A stretch of 64,000 nucleotides of DNA. Origin: Halomonas sp. ML-15 (GTDB taxonomy: Bacteria; Pseudomonadota; Gammaproteobacteria; Pseudomonadales; Halomonadaceae). Position numbers and translations under genes: made by a program. This document shows positions 8,492 through 17,324 of this stretch, one piece after another. The notes under the pieces were generated by a model that saw nothing but the letters and a program-made list of their open reading frames with translations, was not told where the DNA came from and ran no database searches. How positions within the stretch are numbered: position 1 is the stretch's first letter; each line of letters starts with the position of its first letter. The stretch covers positions 124,001 through 188,000 of the forward strand of contig NZ_JACXZT010000003.1 of NCBI RefSeq assembly GCF_014779595.1. The letters run 5' to 3'.

Positions 8492-8565
8492 GTCGCATCC
8501 TTGACGAGGTAGAAGCAGTGTCCGTTGCGCCTGCCCAATCCGTTATAGACTGGTGAGATGACAGT

Positions 8566-9336
8566 CTAGTCACGATTGCGTGACCTTTCCTTGTCATTAA
8601 TCACGTTCTCGGGAAAATGCTGCTCTACTGCGCTGAGCAGGCCACGCAGCAGCGAGAGCTCGCGGCGCGAGGGCTGGGCACGGGCAAACAGCGCCTGCAG
8701 CAGCTGCTCGGTGTTGGCATGGGGTTGGGTCAGAAAGCCGCTGGTGGCCATGACCCGCGACAGGTGCGTTTGAAAATAGCCGAGCTGCTCGCGGGTCGGC
8801 GGTTCGGCGTGGGCGGGACGCTGGTAGCGGTAGTCGCTGGTTGGCTGGCGGCGCCAGGCGCGGTGGACTTCGTAGGCGAGCACCTGGACCGCCTGGGAGA
8901 GATTGAGGATGCCATAGTCGGGATTGGCCGGGATGCTGACCTGATGGCTGCAGAGCCGAATCTCGTCGTTGGTCAGCCCCGAGCGCTCGCGGCCGAAGAC
9001 AAGTGCTACCGGGGCTTGCTGGGCATTGGCAATGACCGCCTCGGCCATGGCGTCGGGTTCATCGTAGTGGGGCAGCGGCAGGCTGCGCAGCCGTGCGCTG
9101 GCGCCGACGACCTGCACGCAGTCGCCAAGCGCGTCGCTCAGCTCGTCGACCACTCGTGCCCCGTCGAGGACATCCTCGGCACCGGCGGCCAGCCTCGATG
9201 CTTCGGCGTCGGGGTAGCAGCGCGGTCGCACCAGCACCAGGTCGCTCAGCCCCATGGTCTTCATGGCGCGGGCTGCCTGGCCGATATTGCCGGGATGGAA
9301 GGTCTGGACGAGGATGATGCGGATATTGGAGAGCAT
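8566..9336 (-). CDS. trmJ: tRNA (cytidine/uridine-2'-O-)-methyltransferase TrmJ
   Basis: A 256-residue SPOUT-class methyltransferase. The N-terminus (ILVQTFHPGNIGQAARAMKTMG) carries the SpoU motif 1 with N-x-G-A-x-R-A-like residues. The trefoil-knot motifs ALVFGRERSGLTNDE and NPDYGILNLSQAV lie at about 110-150. The C-terminal 90 residues are the helical dimer extension of TrmJ. It methylates the 2'-O of nucleotide 32 in the anticodon loop of several tRNAs using SAM. It stands alone here, with a clear terminator on its 3' side and the groEL terminator behind it. Confidence 0.92.
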   Translation of the reverse strand: MLSNIRIILVQTFHPGNIGQAARAMKTMGLSDLVLVRPRCYPDAEASRLAAGAEDVLDGARVVDELSDALGDCVQVVGASARLRSLPLPHYDEPDAMAEAVIANAQQAPVALVFGRERSGLTNDEIRLCSHQVSIPANPDYGILNLSQAVQVLAYEVHRAWRRQPTSDYRYQRPAHAEPPTREQLGYFQTHLSRVMATSGFLTQPHANTEQLLQALFARAQPSRRELSLLRGLLSAVEQHFPENVINDKERSRNRD

Positions 9337-9380
9337 GGCGGAGATTCAGTTGCGGGCAGAGGATATGGCGGTATCTTACA

Positions 9381-9456
9381 GCGCCGAGCGCCGAGCGCCG
9401 AGCGCCGAGCTGCTGGGCGCTTGCAGCTTGGCGCTTGCAGCTCGGCGCTCGGCGCT
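9381..9456. repeat. GC-rich tandem and inverted repeat between trmJ and groEL
   Basis: A seven-base unit GCGCCGA is repeated four times in tandem (9381-9408). A 17-base arm (9394-9410) is perfectly inverted at 9440-9456. The core between them contains GCTTGCAGCT-like units, and 9412-9428 is the exact reverse complement of 24575-24591 downstream of grxD. Both copies flank a terminator, which suggests a dispersed terminator-associated repeat family in this genome. Confidence 0.75.
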
Positions 9457-9493
9457 AAAAACAAAAAACCCCGCCGGTGTATCACCGGCGGGG
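9457..9493 (-). terminator. Intrinsic terminator of groEL
   Basis: Read on the minus strand, an 11-bp perfect GC-rich stem (9483-9493 with 9469-9479), three-base loop, followed by a long T-run (complement of the A-tract 9457-9468). It begins about 37 bases after the groEL stop and is a textbook Rho-independent terminator. Confidence 0.92.
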
Positions 9494-9529
9494 TCTGTCT
9501 CAGGCTTATGCCTGGGGCAGTGGGCTGAT

Positions 9530-11182
<1,653 letters not shown>

Positions 11183-11229
11183 CTAATCTGGGTTCGTGAA
11201 TCTAGCGCAGTGCAGTAACGGGTAAGGGT

Positions 11230-11523
11230 TTAACCTTCGACCACGGCGAGAATGTCGGACTCGCTCATGATCAGGACTTCTTCGCCGTCGATCTTCTGCT
11301 TCTCGACGCCAAAGCCATCCTTGAAGATCACCGTATCGCCGACCTTGACGTCCAGCGGACGCACTTCGCCGTTGTCGAGAATCCGGCCGTTACCGACGGC
11401 GAGGACTTCGCCACGAGTCGGCTTTTCCTGGGCATTGCCCGGGAGCACGATGCCGCCAGCAGTTTTCTGTTCTTCTTCGACGCGACGGACGACGACGCGA
11501 TCGTGCAAGGGACGGATGTTCAT
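11230..11523 (-). CDS. groES: Co-chaperonin GroES
   Basis: A 97-residue Hsp10 with the usual start ([14 protein letters not shown]) and the mobile loop that docks on GroEL ([12 protein letters not shown]) around residues 20-33. It caps the GroEL chamber as a heptamer. The ribosome site is AGGAGAACGTGAGCA before the ATG. It is the first gene of the groESL operon, controlled by the heat-shock-type promoter about 150 bases upstream; no CIRCE element (TTAGCACTC-N9-GAGTGCTAA) is visible. Confidence 0.98.
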   Translation of the reverse strand: MNIRPLHDRVVVRRVEEEQKTAGGIVLPGNAQEKPTRGEVLAVGNGRILDNGEVRPLDVKVGDTVIFKDGFGVEKQKIDGEEVLIMSESDILAVVEG

Positions 11524-11670
11524 TGCTCACGTTCTCCTGATGGTTTGCTGTGTCGTGATAGTACACGACGGGTCCATAACAGCTCCGGAAGCGGACTTCC
11601 GGGAAGGCGGTTGCCTTCATGTCATTGGTGCCGAGGTCACCTCGGCAACCGAAGCTTGTCTACTAGCCCC

Positions 11671-11700
11671 AACAGTGGGGGCTGGAGGAAGCCTTTCAAG
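11671..11700 (-). promoter_or_regulatory. Sigma-32 (RpoH)-type promoter of groESL
   Basis: On the minus strand a CTTGAAA -35 element (11694-11700) is followed after 13 bases by a CCCCACT -10 element (11674-11680). The heat-shock consensus is CTTGAAA-N13/14-CCCCATNT. Immediately upstream of the -35 is an A/T tract (11710-11728) that could act as an UP element. The predicted start is about 140 bases before groES. Confidence 0.8.
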
Positions 11701-11735
11701 GCCGCCGGGAAAAAATTTTTCCGTTTTTCAGCGAC

Positions 11736-12251
11736 TCAGCGGCGTGAGTCGTCGCGGCTGATGAAATCGCCCTCGATGGGCCCCTGGTCGTTGCCGGCGG
11801 CCCCCCTGTCGCGTGGCTGCCAGTCGTCGGGCCCCTGGCCAGCGCTCCGATGCCAGTCATCGGCCCCCGGGCCGGGCTGCCGATGGACGCTAAAGCCGCG
11901 CGCCTTGACACCGAGCAGGGCAAAGCCTCGCCCGAGCAGCTGGCGGGTCCCGGGGATCAGGCACATGAACCCCAACGCATCGGAGACGAACCCCGGGGCC
12001 ATCAGCAGGGCGCCGCCGAAGATCAGGGCGGCGCCGGTAATCAGTTCGCCGGAAGGCAGCTCGCCATTGGCGAAACGCTGCTGGGCGCGTTGCAGGGTGG
12101 CAACGCCCTGACGCCTCACCAGGTGCAGCCCGATGAACCCGGTGGCCAGTACCAGCAGCAGAGTGGTGAGCAGCCCGATTTGGCTGCCCACCGTGAACAG
12201 GATGACGAAGTCGAGCAGGGCGAAGAGAGTAAAGAGTAACAGGAAGGGCAT
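11736..12251 (-). CDS. fxsA: FxsA family inner-membrane protein
   Basis: A 171-residue membrane protein. From the chosen ATG at 12251 it opens MPFLLLFTLFALLDFVILF and has about three to four hydrophobic helices in the first 125 residues. The middle carries the FxsA pattern (GELITGAALIFGGALLMAPGF followed by FVSDALG). The tail after residue 125 is polar and rich in Gly, Asp, Arg. In E. coli, fxsA lies just upstream of groESL and its overproduction relieves F exclusion of phage T7; its normal role is unknown. The neighbour relation is conserved here. A start at 12305 would add 18 residues without a better ribosome site. Confidence 0.88.
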   Translation of the reverse strand: MPFLLLFTLFALLDFVILFTVGSQIGLLTTLLLVLATGFIGLHLVRRQGVATLQRAQQRFANGELPSGELITGAALIFGGALLMAPGFVSDALGFMCLIPGTRQLLGRGFALLGVKARGFSVHRQPGPGADDWHRSAGQGPDDWQPRDRGAAGNDQGPIEGDFISRDDSRR

Positions 12252-12516
12252 GGTGGCTCCCGGTGTCGTTTGCCCTTGATATGGAGGTGGTACAGGACTT
12301 TTCAAGTCGCCACGCTGTTGGCCGATAGCAGAGAGATGTCAGCGGTCACGTCAAGTCTTCGCCGATGGTTGGCTGGGCGAAGCGAACGACTCGTGCTAGG
12401 GTGATTTATGTTGCGATGCACAATAAGCGTCGGCCGCCTGATACCTTGCATGTCACATGGCGGTACGCATCTAGCGAGAGGGTCAGGTGTGCTGGCCCCG
12501 AAAGGAGATATCCATT

Positions 12517-13278
12517 ATGCAGTGGAACGATTCGGTGGTGGCGATTACCGGTGGCGCGCGCGGGCTGGGTTTGGCCATGGCCGCGGTATTGGGGCGCAAG
12601 GGGGCAAAAATTGCCCTGCTCGATCTCGAGCGAGAGGGGCTGGATAACGCCGCTAACAGTCTACTGGATCAGGGCGTTCAAGCGACTGGTTTCGTCGTCG
12701 ACGTCGCCGACGAAACGTCAGTGCGTCAAGCGTTTGCCGATATCGCTGCGAAGCTGGGACCGGTCACTGGACTGGTCAACAATGCTGGTATCACCCGTGA
12801 TGGCCTGCTGATCAAGGCGCGGGATGGCAAGGTGGAGAGCAGCATGTCCCTCGAACAGTGGCGTCAGGTGATCGACGTCAACCTGACCGGGGTGTTCCTG
12901 TGCGGGCGCGAGGCGGCCAGCCAGATGGTCGAGGCTGGCCAGGGCGGGGTGATCGTCAACATCTCGAGCATTTCCCGCGCCGGTAACATGGGACAGAGCA
13001 ACTACTCGGCGGCCAAGGCCGGGGTTGCGTCACTGACCGTGACCTGGGCCAAGGAGCTGGCACGTCACGGTATTCGCGTTGGCGCGGTGGCACCGGGGTT
13101 TATCGAGACCGAGATGACCAGCGCCATCCGTCCCGAGGTGCTCGAGAAGATCGCCAAGGGCATTCCGCTCGGCAGCCTCGGGCAGCCGGCGGATATCGCC
13201 GAGAGCGTGGCGTTCATCTTCGATAATGCCTACTTCACCGGGCGAGTGATCGAGTGCGACGGTGGTCTGCGCATCTGA
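12517..13278 (+). CDS. SDR family oxidoreductase (FabG-like)
   Basis: A 253-residue classical short-chain dehydrogenase/reductase. Visible motifs are the Gly-rich cofactor site TGGARGLG (11-18), NNAG (88-91), the catalytic Ser around 151, and Tyr163-x3-Lys167. Asp36 after the second strand (LLDLERE) suggests NAD(H) rather than NADP(H). The start at 12517 has AAGGAG nine bases ahead. It resembles beta-ketoacyl-ACP or acetoacetyl-CoA reductases, but no fab or pha genes lie beside it, so the substrate is open. A stretch at about 100-112 (ARDGKVESSMSLE) is longer than in FabG itself, which argues for a paralogue. Confidence 0.85.
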   Translation: MQWNDSVVAITGGARGLGLAMAAVLGRKGAKIALLDLEREGLDNAANSLLDQGVQATGFVVDVADETSVRQAFADIAAKLGPVTGLVNNAGITRDGLLIKARDGKVESSMSLEQWRQVIDVNLTGVFLCGREAASQMVEAGQGGVIVNISSISRAGNMGQSNYSAAKAGVASLTVTWAKELARHGIRVGAVAPGFIETEMTSAIRPEVLEKIAKGIPLGSLGQPADIAESVAFIFDNAYFTGRVIECDGGLRI

Positions 13279-13300
13279 TCGATGGGGTTCGATCAAGAAG

Positions 13301-13326
13301 CCGGGCGGTCCAGAAGGACCACCCGG
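13301..13326 (+). terminator. Possible terminator after the SDR gene
   Basis: An 11-bp stem with one mismatch (13301-13311 with 13316-13326) and an AGAA loop, 22 bases after the SDR stop. No U-run follows, so it may only be a 3' stabilising hairpin. Confidence 0.4.
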
Positions 13327-13407
13327 TGAGCTCAGTAGAGTGGGAGGGATCGTTGAGCTCCAAGGCCGGACACGCAAATTATTAATGTCGGTATCCGCAA
13401 GGGGCGC

Positions 13408-13674
13408 TCAGAAGCTTACCTGATCGCGGAAGCCGTCTATGGTAGTGGCACCGATGCCGCTGACTCGGCCCATGTCCTCGGCGTTCTCGAAGGGGCCATT
13501 GGTTTCACGCTCCTCGATGATCGCCTGGGCGCGGGTTTCCCCTATGCCCGGCAACTCCTGCAGCAGTTCCGCGTCGGCGGTGTTGACGTCGATGGGGGCC
13601 ATCTCCTGGGCCAGGCTGGGCACAGCGAACAGCAGCAGCAGGCTGAGTGCGAGTCCCTTGAAGAGTCCTTGCAT
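13408..13674 (-). CDS. Secreted ComEA-like helix-hairpin-helix protein
   Basis: An 88-residue protein with a signal peptide (hydrophobic core ALSLLLLFAVPSLA, cleavage near residue 22) and a single helix-hairpin-helix domain. The domain opens with the ComEA pattern IDVNTADAELLQELPGIG and has a second hairpin SGIGATTIDGF. ComEA proteins bind DNA in the periplasm during natural transformation. Many gammaproteobacteria carry such short forms whose competence role is proven in only a few species (for example Vibrio). No other competence gene is in the window. It is monocistronic. Confidence 0.85.
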   Translation of the reverse strand: MQGLFKGLALSLLLLFAVPSLAQEMAPIDVNTADAELLQELPGIGETRAQAIIEERETNGPFENAEDMGRVSGIGATTIDGFRDQVSF

Positions 13675-13798
13675 GATCTTCTCCTTCTATCCAGTTTTTG
13701 GGGAGGATGCCGCCGGGCGGAGTCACTGTCATTGCCCTGCGTGCCTATTAACCTTAGGCAGAGGCGAGCGGTATGGGGTGTGAGATATATCGCCATTT

Positions 13799-13843
13799 CG
13801 TGTAAGACTTATATAGCAAGTCATGAAAGATATGGCTTACACG
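13799..13843. promoter_or_regulatory. Spaced inverted repeat upstream of pyrF
   Basis: Arms CGTGTAAG (13799-13806) and CTTACACG (13836-13843) are perfect inverted complements, separated by 29 AT-rich bases, between the divergent comEA-like gene and pyrF. The half-sites resemble the TGTAAG/CTTACA halves of Gac-type upstream elements, but that element normally has only six bases between them. It may be an operator or a weak hairpin. Confidence 0.35.
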
Positions 13844-13861
13844 CGATGGGCGGCACTGGGC

Positions 13862-13870
13862 TGATATACT
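13862..13870 (+). promoter_or_regulatory. Possible extended -10 promoter of pyrF
   Basis: TGATATACT matches an extended -10 (TGnTATAAT with one mismatch), about 58 bases before the pyrF start. No convincing -35 lies at 17 bases. It immediately follows the spaced inverted repeat. Confidence 0.4.
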
Positions 13871-13928
13871 AGGTTCTGTACGTAAGCCTAGATCCTAGCC
13901 TTCAGCCTGTACGGAGCCCTCCTCGCGC

Positions 13929-14630
13929 ATGTCGATTTCCTCTCCCTTGATCATTGCCCTCGACTACGCCTCTCTCGATGCTGCCCTGTGCATGGCCGAC
14001 CGCCTAGATCCGAGGCGCTGTCGGGTCAAGGTGGGCAAGGAGCTGTTCACCCGTAGCGGTCCTGCGGTGCTGGACGCGCTGCACGGGCGCGGCTTCGACG
14101 TATTCCTGGACCTCAAGTTTCATGATATTCCCAACACCGTGGCTGGCGCCGTAGAGGCCGCTGCCCAGCAGGGCGTATGGATGGTCAATGTCCATGCCGG
14201 TGGCGGGCGGCGGATGATGGAGGCGGCGCGGGAGCGGCTCAAGGCGGGGCGGTTGGAGACGCGCTTGATCGCGGTGACAGTGCTGACCAGCATGGCCGCC
14301 GCCGACCTTGTCGAAGTGGGGATTACGGACAGTCCTGCCGAGCATGTCGAGCGCTTGGCGCAGTTGACTCGCGATAGCGGCCTGGATGGCGTGGTCTGCT
14401 CGGCGCAGGAGGCCGAACGGCTGCGGACACTGTGCGGTGAGGATTTCCTCAAGGTTACACCGGGCATTCGCCCGGCCAGCGCCGCGGCTGGCGACCAGCG
14501 TCGGGTGATGACGCCGGCGGCGGCCATGGCGGCCGGCAGTACGCATCTGGTAGTGGGCAGGCCGGTGACCCAGGCCGAGGAACCGATGGCGGCGTTAGCC
14601 GCTATTGAGGCGGAGCTCGCAGGGCGTTGA
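13929..14630 (+). CDS. pyrF: Orotidine 5'-phosphate decarboxylase
   Basis: A 233-residue OMP decarboxylase (EC 4.1.1.23) catalysing the last step of de novo UMP synthesis. The catalytic Lys/Asp array is in [11 protein letters not shown] (about residues 60-70), preceded by KVGKELF; the phosphate-binding VVGRPVT motif is near the C-terminus. Length is normal. In many gammaproteobacteria pyrF follows lapB on the same strand; here it faces lapB and the two genes end six bases apart, so the order has been inverted. Confidence 0.96.
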   Translation: MSISSPLIIALDYASLDAALCMADRLDPRRCRVKVGKELFTRSGPAVLDALHGRGFDVFLDLKFHDIPNTVAGAVEAAAQQGVWMVNVHAGGGRRMMEAARERLKAGRLETRLIAVTVLTSMAAADLVEVGITDSPAEHVERLAQLTRDSGLDGVVCSAQEAERLRTLCGEDFLKVTPGIRPASAAAGDQRRVMTPAAAMAAGSTHLVVGRPVTQAEEPMAALAAIEAELAGR

Positions 14631-14636
14631 CCTCGA

Positions 14637-15812
14637 TTACTCGCCGTGCAAGCCGGTAATCGGCCGCGTGCTGCCCCAGCTGCGGCAACTGGGGCACTGC
14701 CAGTGTAGCTGGCGGCCATCGAAACCGCAGCGCTGGCAGCGATAGTGGGGGCTGGCATCGAGCAGCGACTGGGTGTGCTGCTTGAGCAGTGCCATCGGCT
14801 GGCTCTCGGCGAGACCGGGCTGGTGGTGGTAAAGATCGACCAGATAATCGATGCCGCGCAGATTGGGCGCCTGGCTCAGTTGTTGGCTGACGAAATCGGC
14901 GGCGGCCTGGTTGCCTTCGCGCTGCTGCAGGCACTCGGCGAGCATGATGATGGCGCTGGTCGAGCGGGTCGCGTCGACCAGCGTGTGGAGGGCCTGTTCC
15001 AGGCCAGCGTGGTCTTCGCGACGCAGATAGGCGTCACGCAGCGGGGGCAGTATCAGGGCGGTGAAGTCCGGATCCTGTTCGGGAATCCGCATCAGCAGCT
15101 TGATCTCGGCCTTGTAGTGGCCCGTATCGTGCTCCATGCGTGACAGCATCCAGGTGGCGCGGACGCAGGCGGCATCGGTTTTAAGCGCCTGCTTGAGCCG
15201 CTTGCGGGCGAGTGACGGACTTGCCGAGTCCAACTCCTGCTGAGCCAGTTCGCACAGCCAGTGCGCGGCGGCCCGGCGCAGGCCCTGATCCTCGCGAATC
15301 AGCGGCTGCGCCACATCGAGTGCCGCTTGCCACTCCTTTTCACGTTCCAGCAGGTCGGCCAGCAGGCGCTTGGCGTGACGTCGTACCTCATCGAGGTGGG
15401 CGTCGTGGATCAAGCCCTGCAGCAGCTTTTCGGCGCGATCGAGGAGTCCCAGGTGGAAGAAGTCACGGGCCAGCTCGAGCTGTACGCTATCGCTCTGATG
15501 GGCGGTCAGGGTGGGGCGTGCCAGCAGGTTCTGGTGGATTTTGACGGCACGGTCGGCTTCGCCGCGGGAGCGGAATAGGTTGCCCAGGGCAATATGTGTC
15601 TCGATGGTGTCGCTGTTGACCTCGAGGGCGGCAACGAAGGTCTCGATGGCACGGTCGGGCTGCTCGTTGAGGAGGTAGTTGAGGCCCAGAAAATAGTCGC
15701 GCGTCAGTGACGGCTGCGGCGAGGCGTCGTTAGGAGGGCGTTGGCGGCGGCCCAGCCACCAGCCGATGGCGACCGCTGCCAACACCAGTGCCAGCAGCAT
15801 GGGGTCGAGCAT
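14637..15812 (-). CDS. lapB: Lipopolysaccharide assembly protein LapB (YciM)
   Basis: A 391-residue protein with an N-terminal membrane anchor (residues 5-20), a long array of TPR helices (about 40-350) and a C-terminal rubredoxin-type metal site with two CxxC pairs (CQRC and CPSC). In E. coli LapB recruits LpxC to FtsH and so limits LPS synthesis; the metal site and anchor are needed. The gene starts directly after the lapA stop with no gap, so the two are coupled. Confidence 0.95.
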   Translation of the reverse strand: MLDPMLLALVLAAVAIGWWLGRRQRPPNDASPQPSLTRDYFLGLNYLLNEQPDRAIETFVAALEVNSDTIETHIALGNLFRSRGEADRAVKIHQNLLARPTLTAHQSDSVQLELARDFFHLGLLDRAEKLLQGLIHDAHLDEVRRHAKRLLADLLEREKEWQAALDVAQPLIREDQGLRRAAAHWLCELAQQELDSASPSLARKRLKQALKTDAACVRATWMLSRMEHDTGHYKAEIKLLMRIPEQDPDFTALILPPLRDAYLRREDHAGLEQALHTLVDATRSTSAIIMLAECLQQREGNQAAADFVSQQLSQAPNLRGIDYLVDLYHHQPGLAESQPMALLKQHTQSLLDASPHYRCQRCGFDGRQLHWQCPSCRSWGSTRPITGLHGE

Positions 15813-16118
15813 TTAGGGCAGTTCCTTGAGCTCCTGGACGCGCAGACGATCGAGTTCCTTGCGCTGCTGCTGATTGTGGCGCTGGGCGCGAGTCAGCAGG
15901 GTACGCAGGCGCAGGTAGACGCCGCTCATCGCCAGCATGCCGAGCAGTACCCCGCAGGCCAGCGCGCCAAGCAGCCACACCGAGAGCGATGCTGCCGGCA
16001 GTTCCAGCCAGATCAGGTTGAGCGGCATGGACTGCTGGTTGTTGACGGCAAACAGAATACCGATCAGCAATACGGCCAGCAGGATGGTTGCCAGGATCAC
16101 GCCTTTGAGCCAACGCAT
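15813..16118 (-). CDS. lapA: LapA (YciS) inner-membrane protein
   Basis: A 101-residue protein with two transmembrane helices (about residues 5-25 and 45-68) and a charged C-terminal coiled-coil segment (LRTLLTRAQRHNQQQRKELDRL). The FAVNNQQ-PLNLIW motif between the helices is typical of the LapA domain. It is co-encoded with lapB and belongs to the LPS assembly control complex; its molecular role is less clear than that of LapB. Confidence 0.93.
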   Translation of the reverse strand: MRWLKGVILATILLAVLLIGILFAVNNQQSMPLNLIWLELPAASLSVWLLGALACGVLLGMLAMSGVYLRLRTLLTRAQRHNQQQRKELDRLRVQELKELP

Positions 16119-16162
16119 GGTGATGGATTCCTTCAGTCGTTCAATAAAGCCGGAGCCGTGGG

Positions 16163-16459
16163 TCAGTAGCCGAGGGCACGACTGGCGTTGACCTGCTCAC
16201 GCAGTTCCTTGCCAGGCTTGAAGTGTGGCACGAACTTGCCATCCAGTTCGACTGGATCGCCGGTCTTGGGATTGCGGCCTACGCGCGGTTCGCGGTAGTG
16301 CAACGAAAAGCTGCCGAAGCCACGAATCTCCACGCGCCCACCGTCGGCCAGTGCATCGGTGATATCGTCGAGAATCAGCCGTACGGCCGCTTCGACCTCC
16401 TTGATCGACAGCTCGGGCTGCCGCATTGCTATCTGTTCGATGAGTTCGGACTTGGTCAT
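16163..16459 (-). CDS. ihfB: Integration host factor subunit beta
   Basis: A 98-residue HU/IHF fold protein. It has the family start [11 protein letters not shown], the core [15 protein letters not shown], and the beta-arm [12 protein letters not shown] with the intercalating proline. It pairs with IhfA to bend DNA at specific sites. In most relatives ihfB follows rpsA; here rpsA is absent and the upstream neighbour is the divergent sdhE. lapA follows 44 bases downstream, so ihfB-lapA-lapB are probably co-transcribed. Confidence 0.96.
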   Translation of the reverse strand: MTKSELIEQIAMRQPELSIKEVEAAVRLILDDITDALADGGRVEIRGFGSFSLHYREPRVGRNPKTGDPVELDGKFVPHFKPGKELREQVNASRALGY

Positions 16460-16654
16460 TGCTTGTCTCCAATGCGGTCTACGCCATATCCGGCTTTGTT
16501 GTTTGTCCTCAGCATACTGCGCAAACCGTGATAAAACAACGCACTAGACTGTGATCATTCGCTAACTCATTGCGCCTGTCCGACGCTGGCGTGTGCCCAT
16601 CGCGGCGGCTCGGGTATACTGCGGCCACATCCACCGCGAGTTTCGAGGTTTCCC

Positions 16655-16948
16655 TTGAGCGAACAAGTGTCTGCCGAAGAGATCAACCGCAAGCGCCTGT
16701 ACTGGCACTCCCGGCGCGGCATGTGGGAGCTGGACCTGCTGCTGATCCCGTTCCTCGAGCACCGCTACGACAGCCTCGATGCCGCTGATCAGGCTGCTTA
16801 TGAGGCGCTCATTACCGAGGAGGATCAAGACCTGTTCGTGTGGCTGATGCGTCGAGAGTGGCCCGCTGAACCATCACGGCGGCGTGTTGTGCAGATGATC
16901 GTCGACTATGCCGAAACCACCGGTAACGATCAGTATCGCACCCTCTAG
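16655..16948 (+). CDS. sdhE: FAD assembly factor SdhE (YgfY)
   Basis: A 97-residue acidic helical protein that promotes covalent FAD attachment to succinate dehydrogenase SdhA (and FrdA). The hallmark RGMWELD segment (family RGxxE) is at about residues 21-27. The start is TTG at 16655, with GAGG about eight bases upstream; there is no ATG or GTG that keeps the conserved first helix. The 3' end overlaps a membrane-protein gene by 41 bases, as sdhE/ygfX pairs commonly do. Confidence 0.92.
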   Translation: MSEQVSAEEINRKRLYWHSRRGMWELDLLLIPFLEHRYDSLDAADQAAYEALITEEDQDLFVWLMRREWPAEPSRRRVVQMIVDYAETTGNDQYRTL

Positions 16949-17324
16949 GCTGGCATTGGCCGCCCACCTCAGCCTGGCGCTGGCGGTGAGCGGAATGTTG
17001 ATGTGGGTGGGGCCACTGTGGCTGGGCGTTGCGGCGCTACTGGGCTTGGTGGCGATTACCGCTCACTGGTGGCACCGGCAGCAGCCCTGGTCGCTACGCC
17101 ATGCCGTCGCCGAGGGTGGGAGTTGGCAGATAGCAGAGAGGGGCTCTGTCGAAGAGTGGCGCACTGTGCGGCTGGGGTTGGTGTACCTCGGGCCCTGGTT
17201 GATCGGGCTACGGCTAGCAGGGCGCCAGGTGTGGCTATGGCCCGACAGCGCCGCGCCTGATGCGCGCCGCGAGCTTCGCCACCGTCTGCTGGCCGAGCGG
17301 GCCGCTGGCACGCTGACTGGCTAG
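16908..17324 (+). CDS. YgfX (CptA)-like inner-membrane protein
   Basis: A 138-residue protein with two adjacent transmembrane helices (about residues 15-33 and 36-52) followed by a basic soluble domain. It fits the YgfX family next to SdhE. In E. coli YgfX was reported as a toxin acting on FtsZ and MreB with YgfY as partner, and later work tied the pair to flavinylation and membrane functions; the role is not settled. It starts inside sdhE and ends four bases into the convergent nadB stop region. Similarity is mainly architectural, so I give moderate confidence. Confidence 0.7.
   Translation: MPKPPVTISIAPSRLALAAHLSLALAVSGMLMWVGPLWLGVAALLGLVAITAHWWHRQQPWSLRHAVAEGGSWQIAERGSVEEWRTVRLGLVYLGPWLIGLRLAGRQVWLWPDSAAPDARRELRHRLLAERAAGTLTG

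Noticed and set aside
9381-9410. CRISPR-like array.
   Set aside because: Units are seven bases in direct tandem without spacers, and no cas genes occur in the window.
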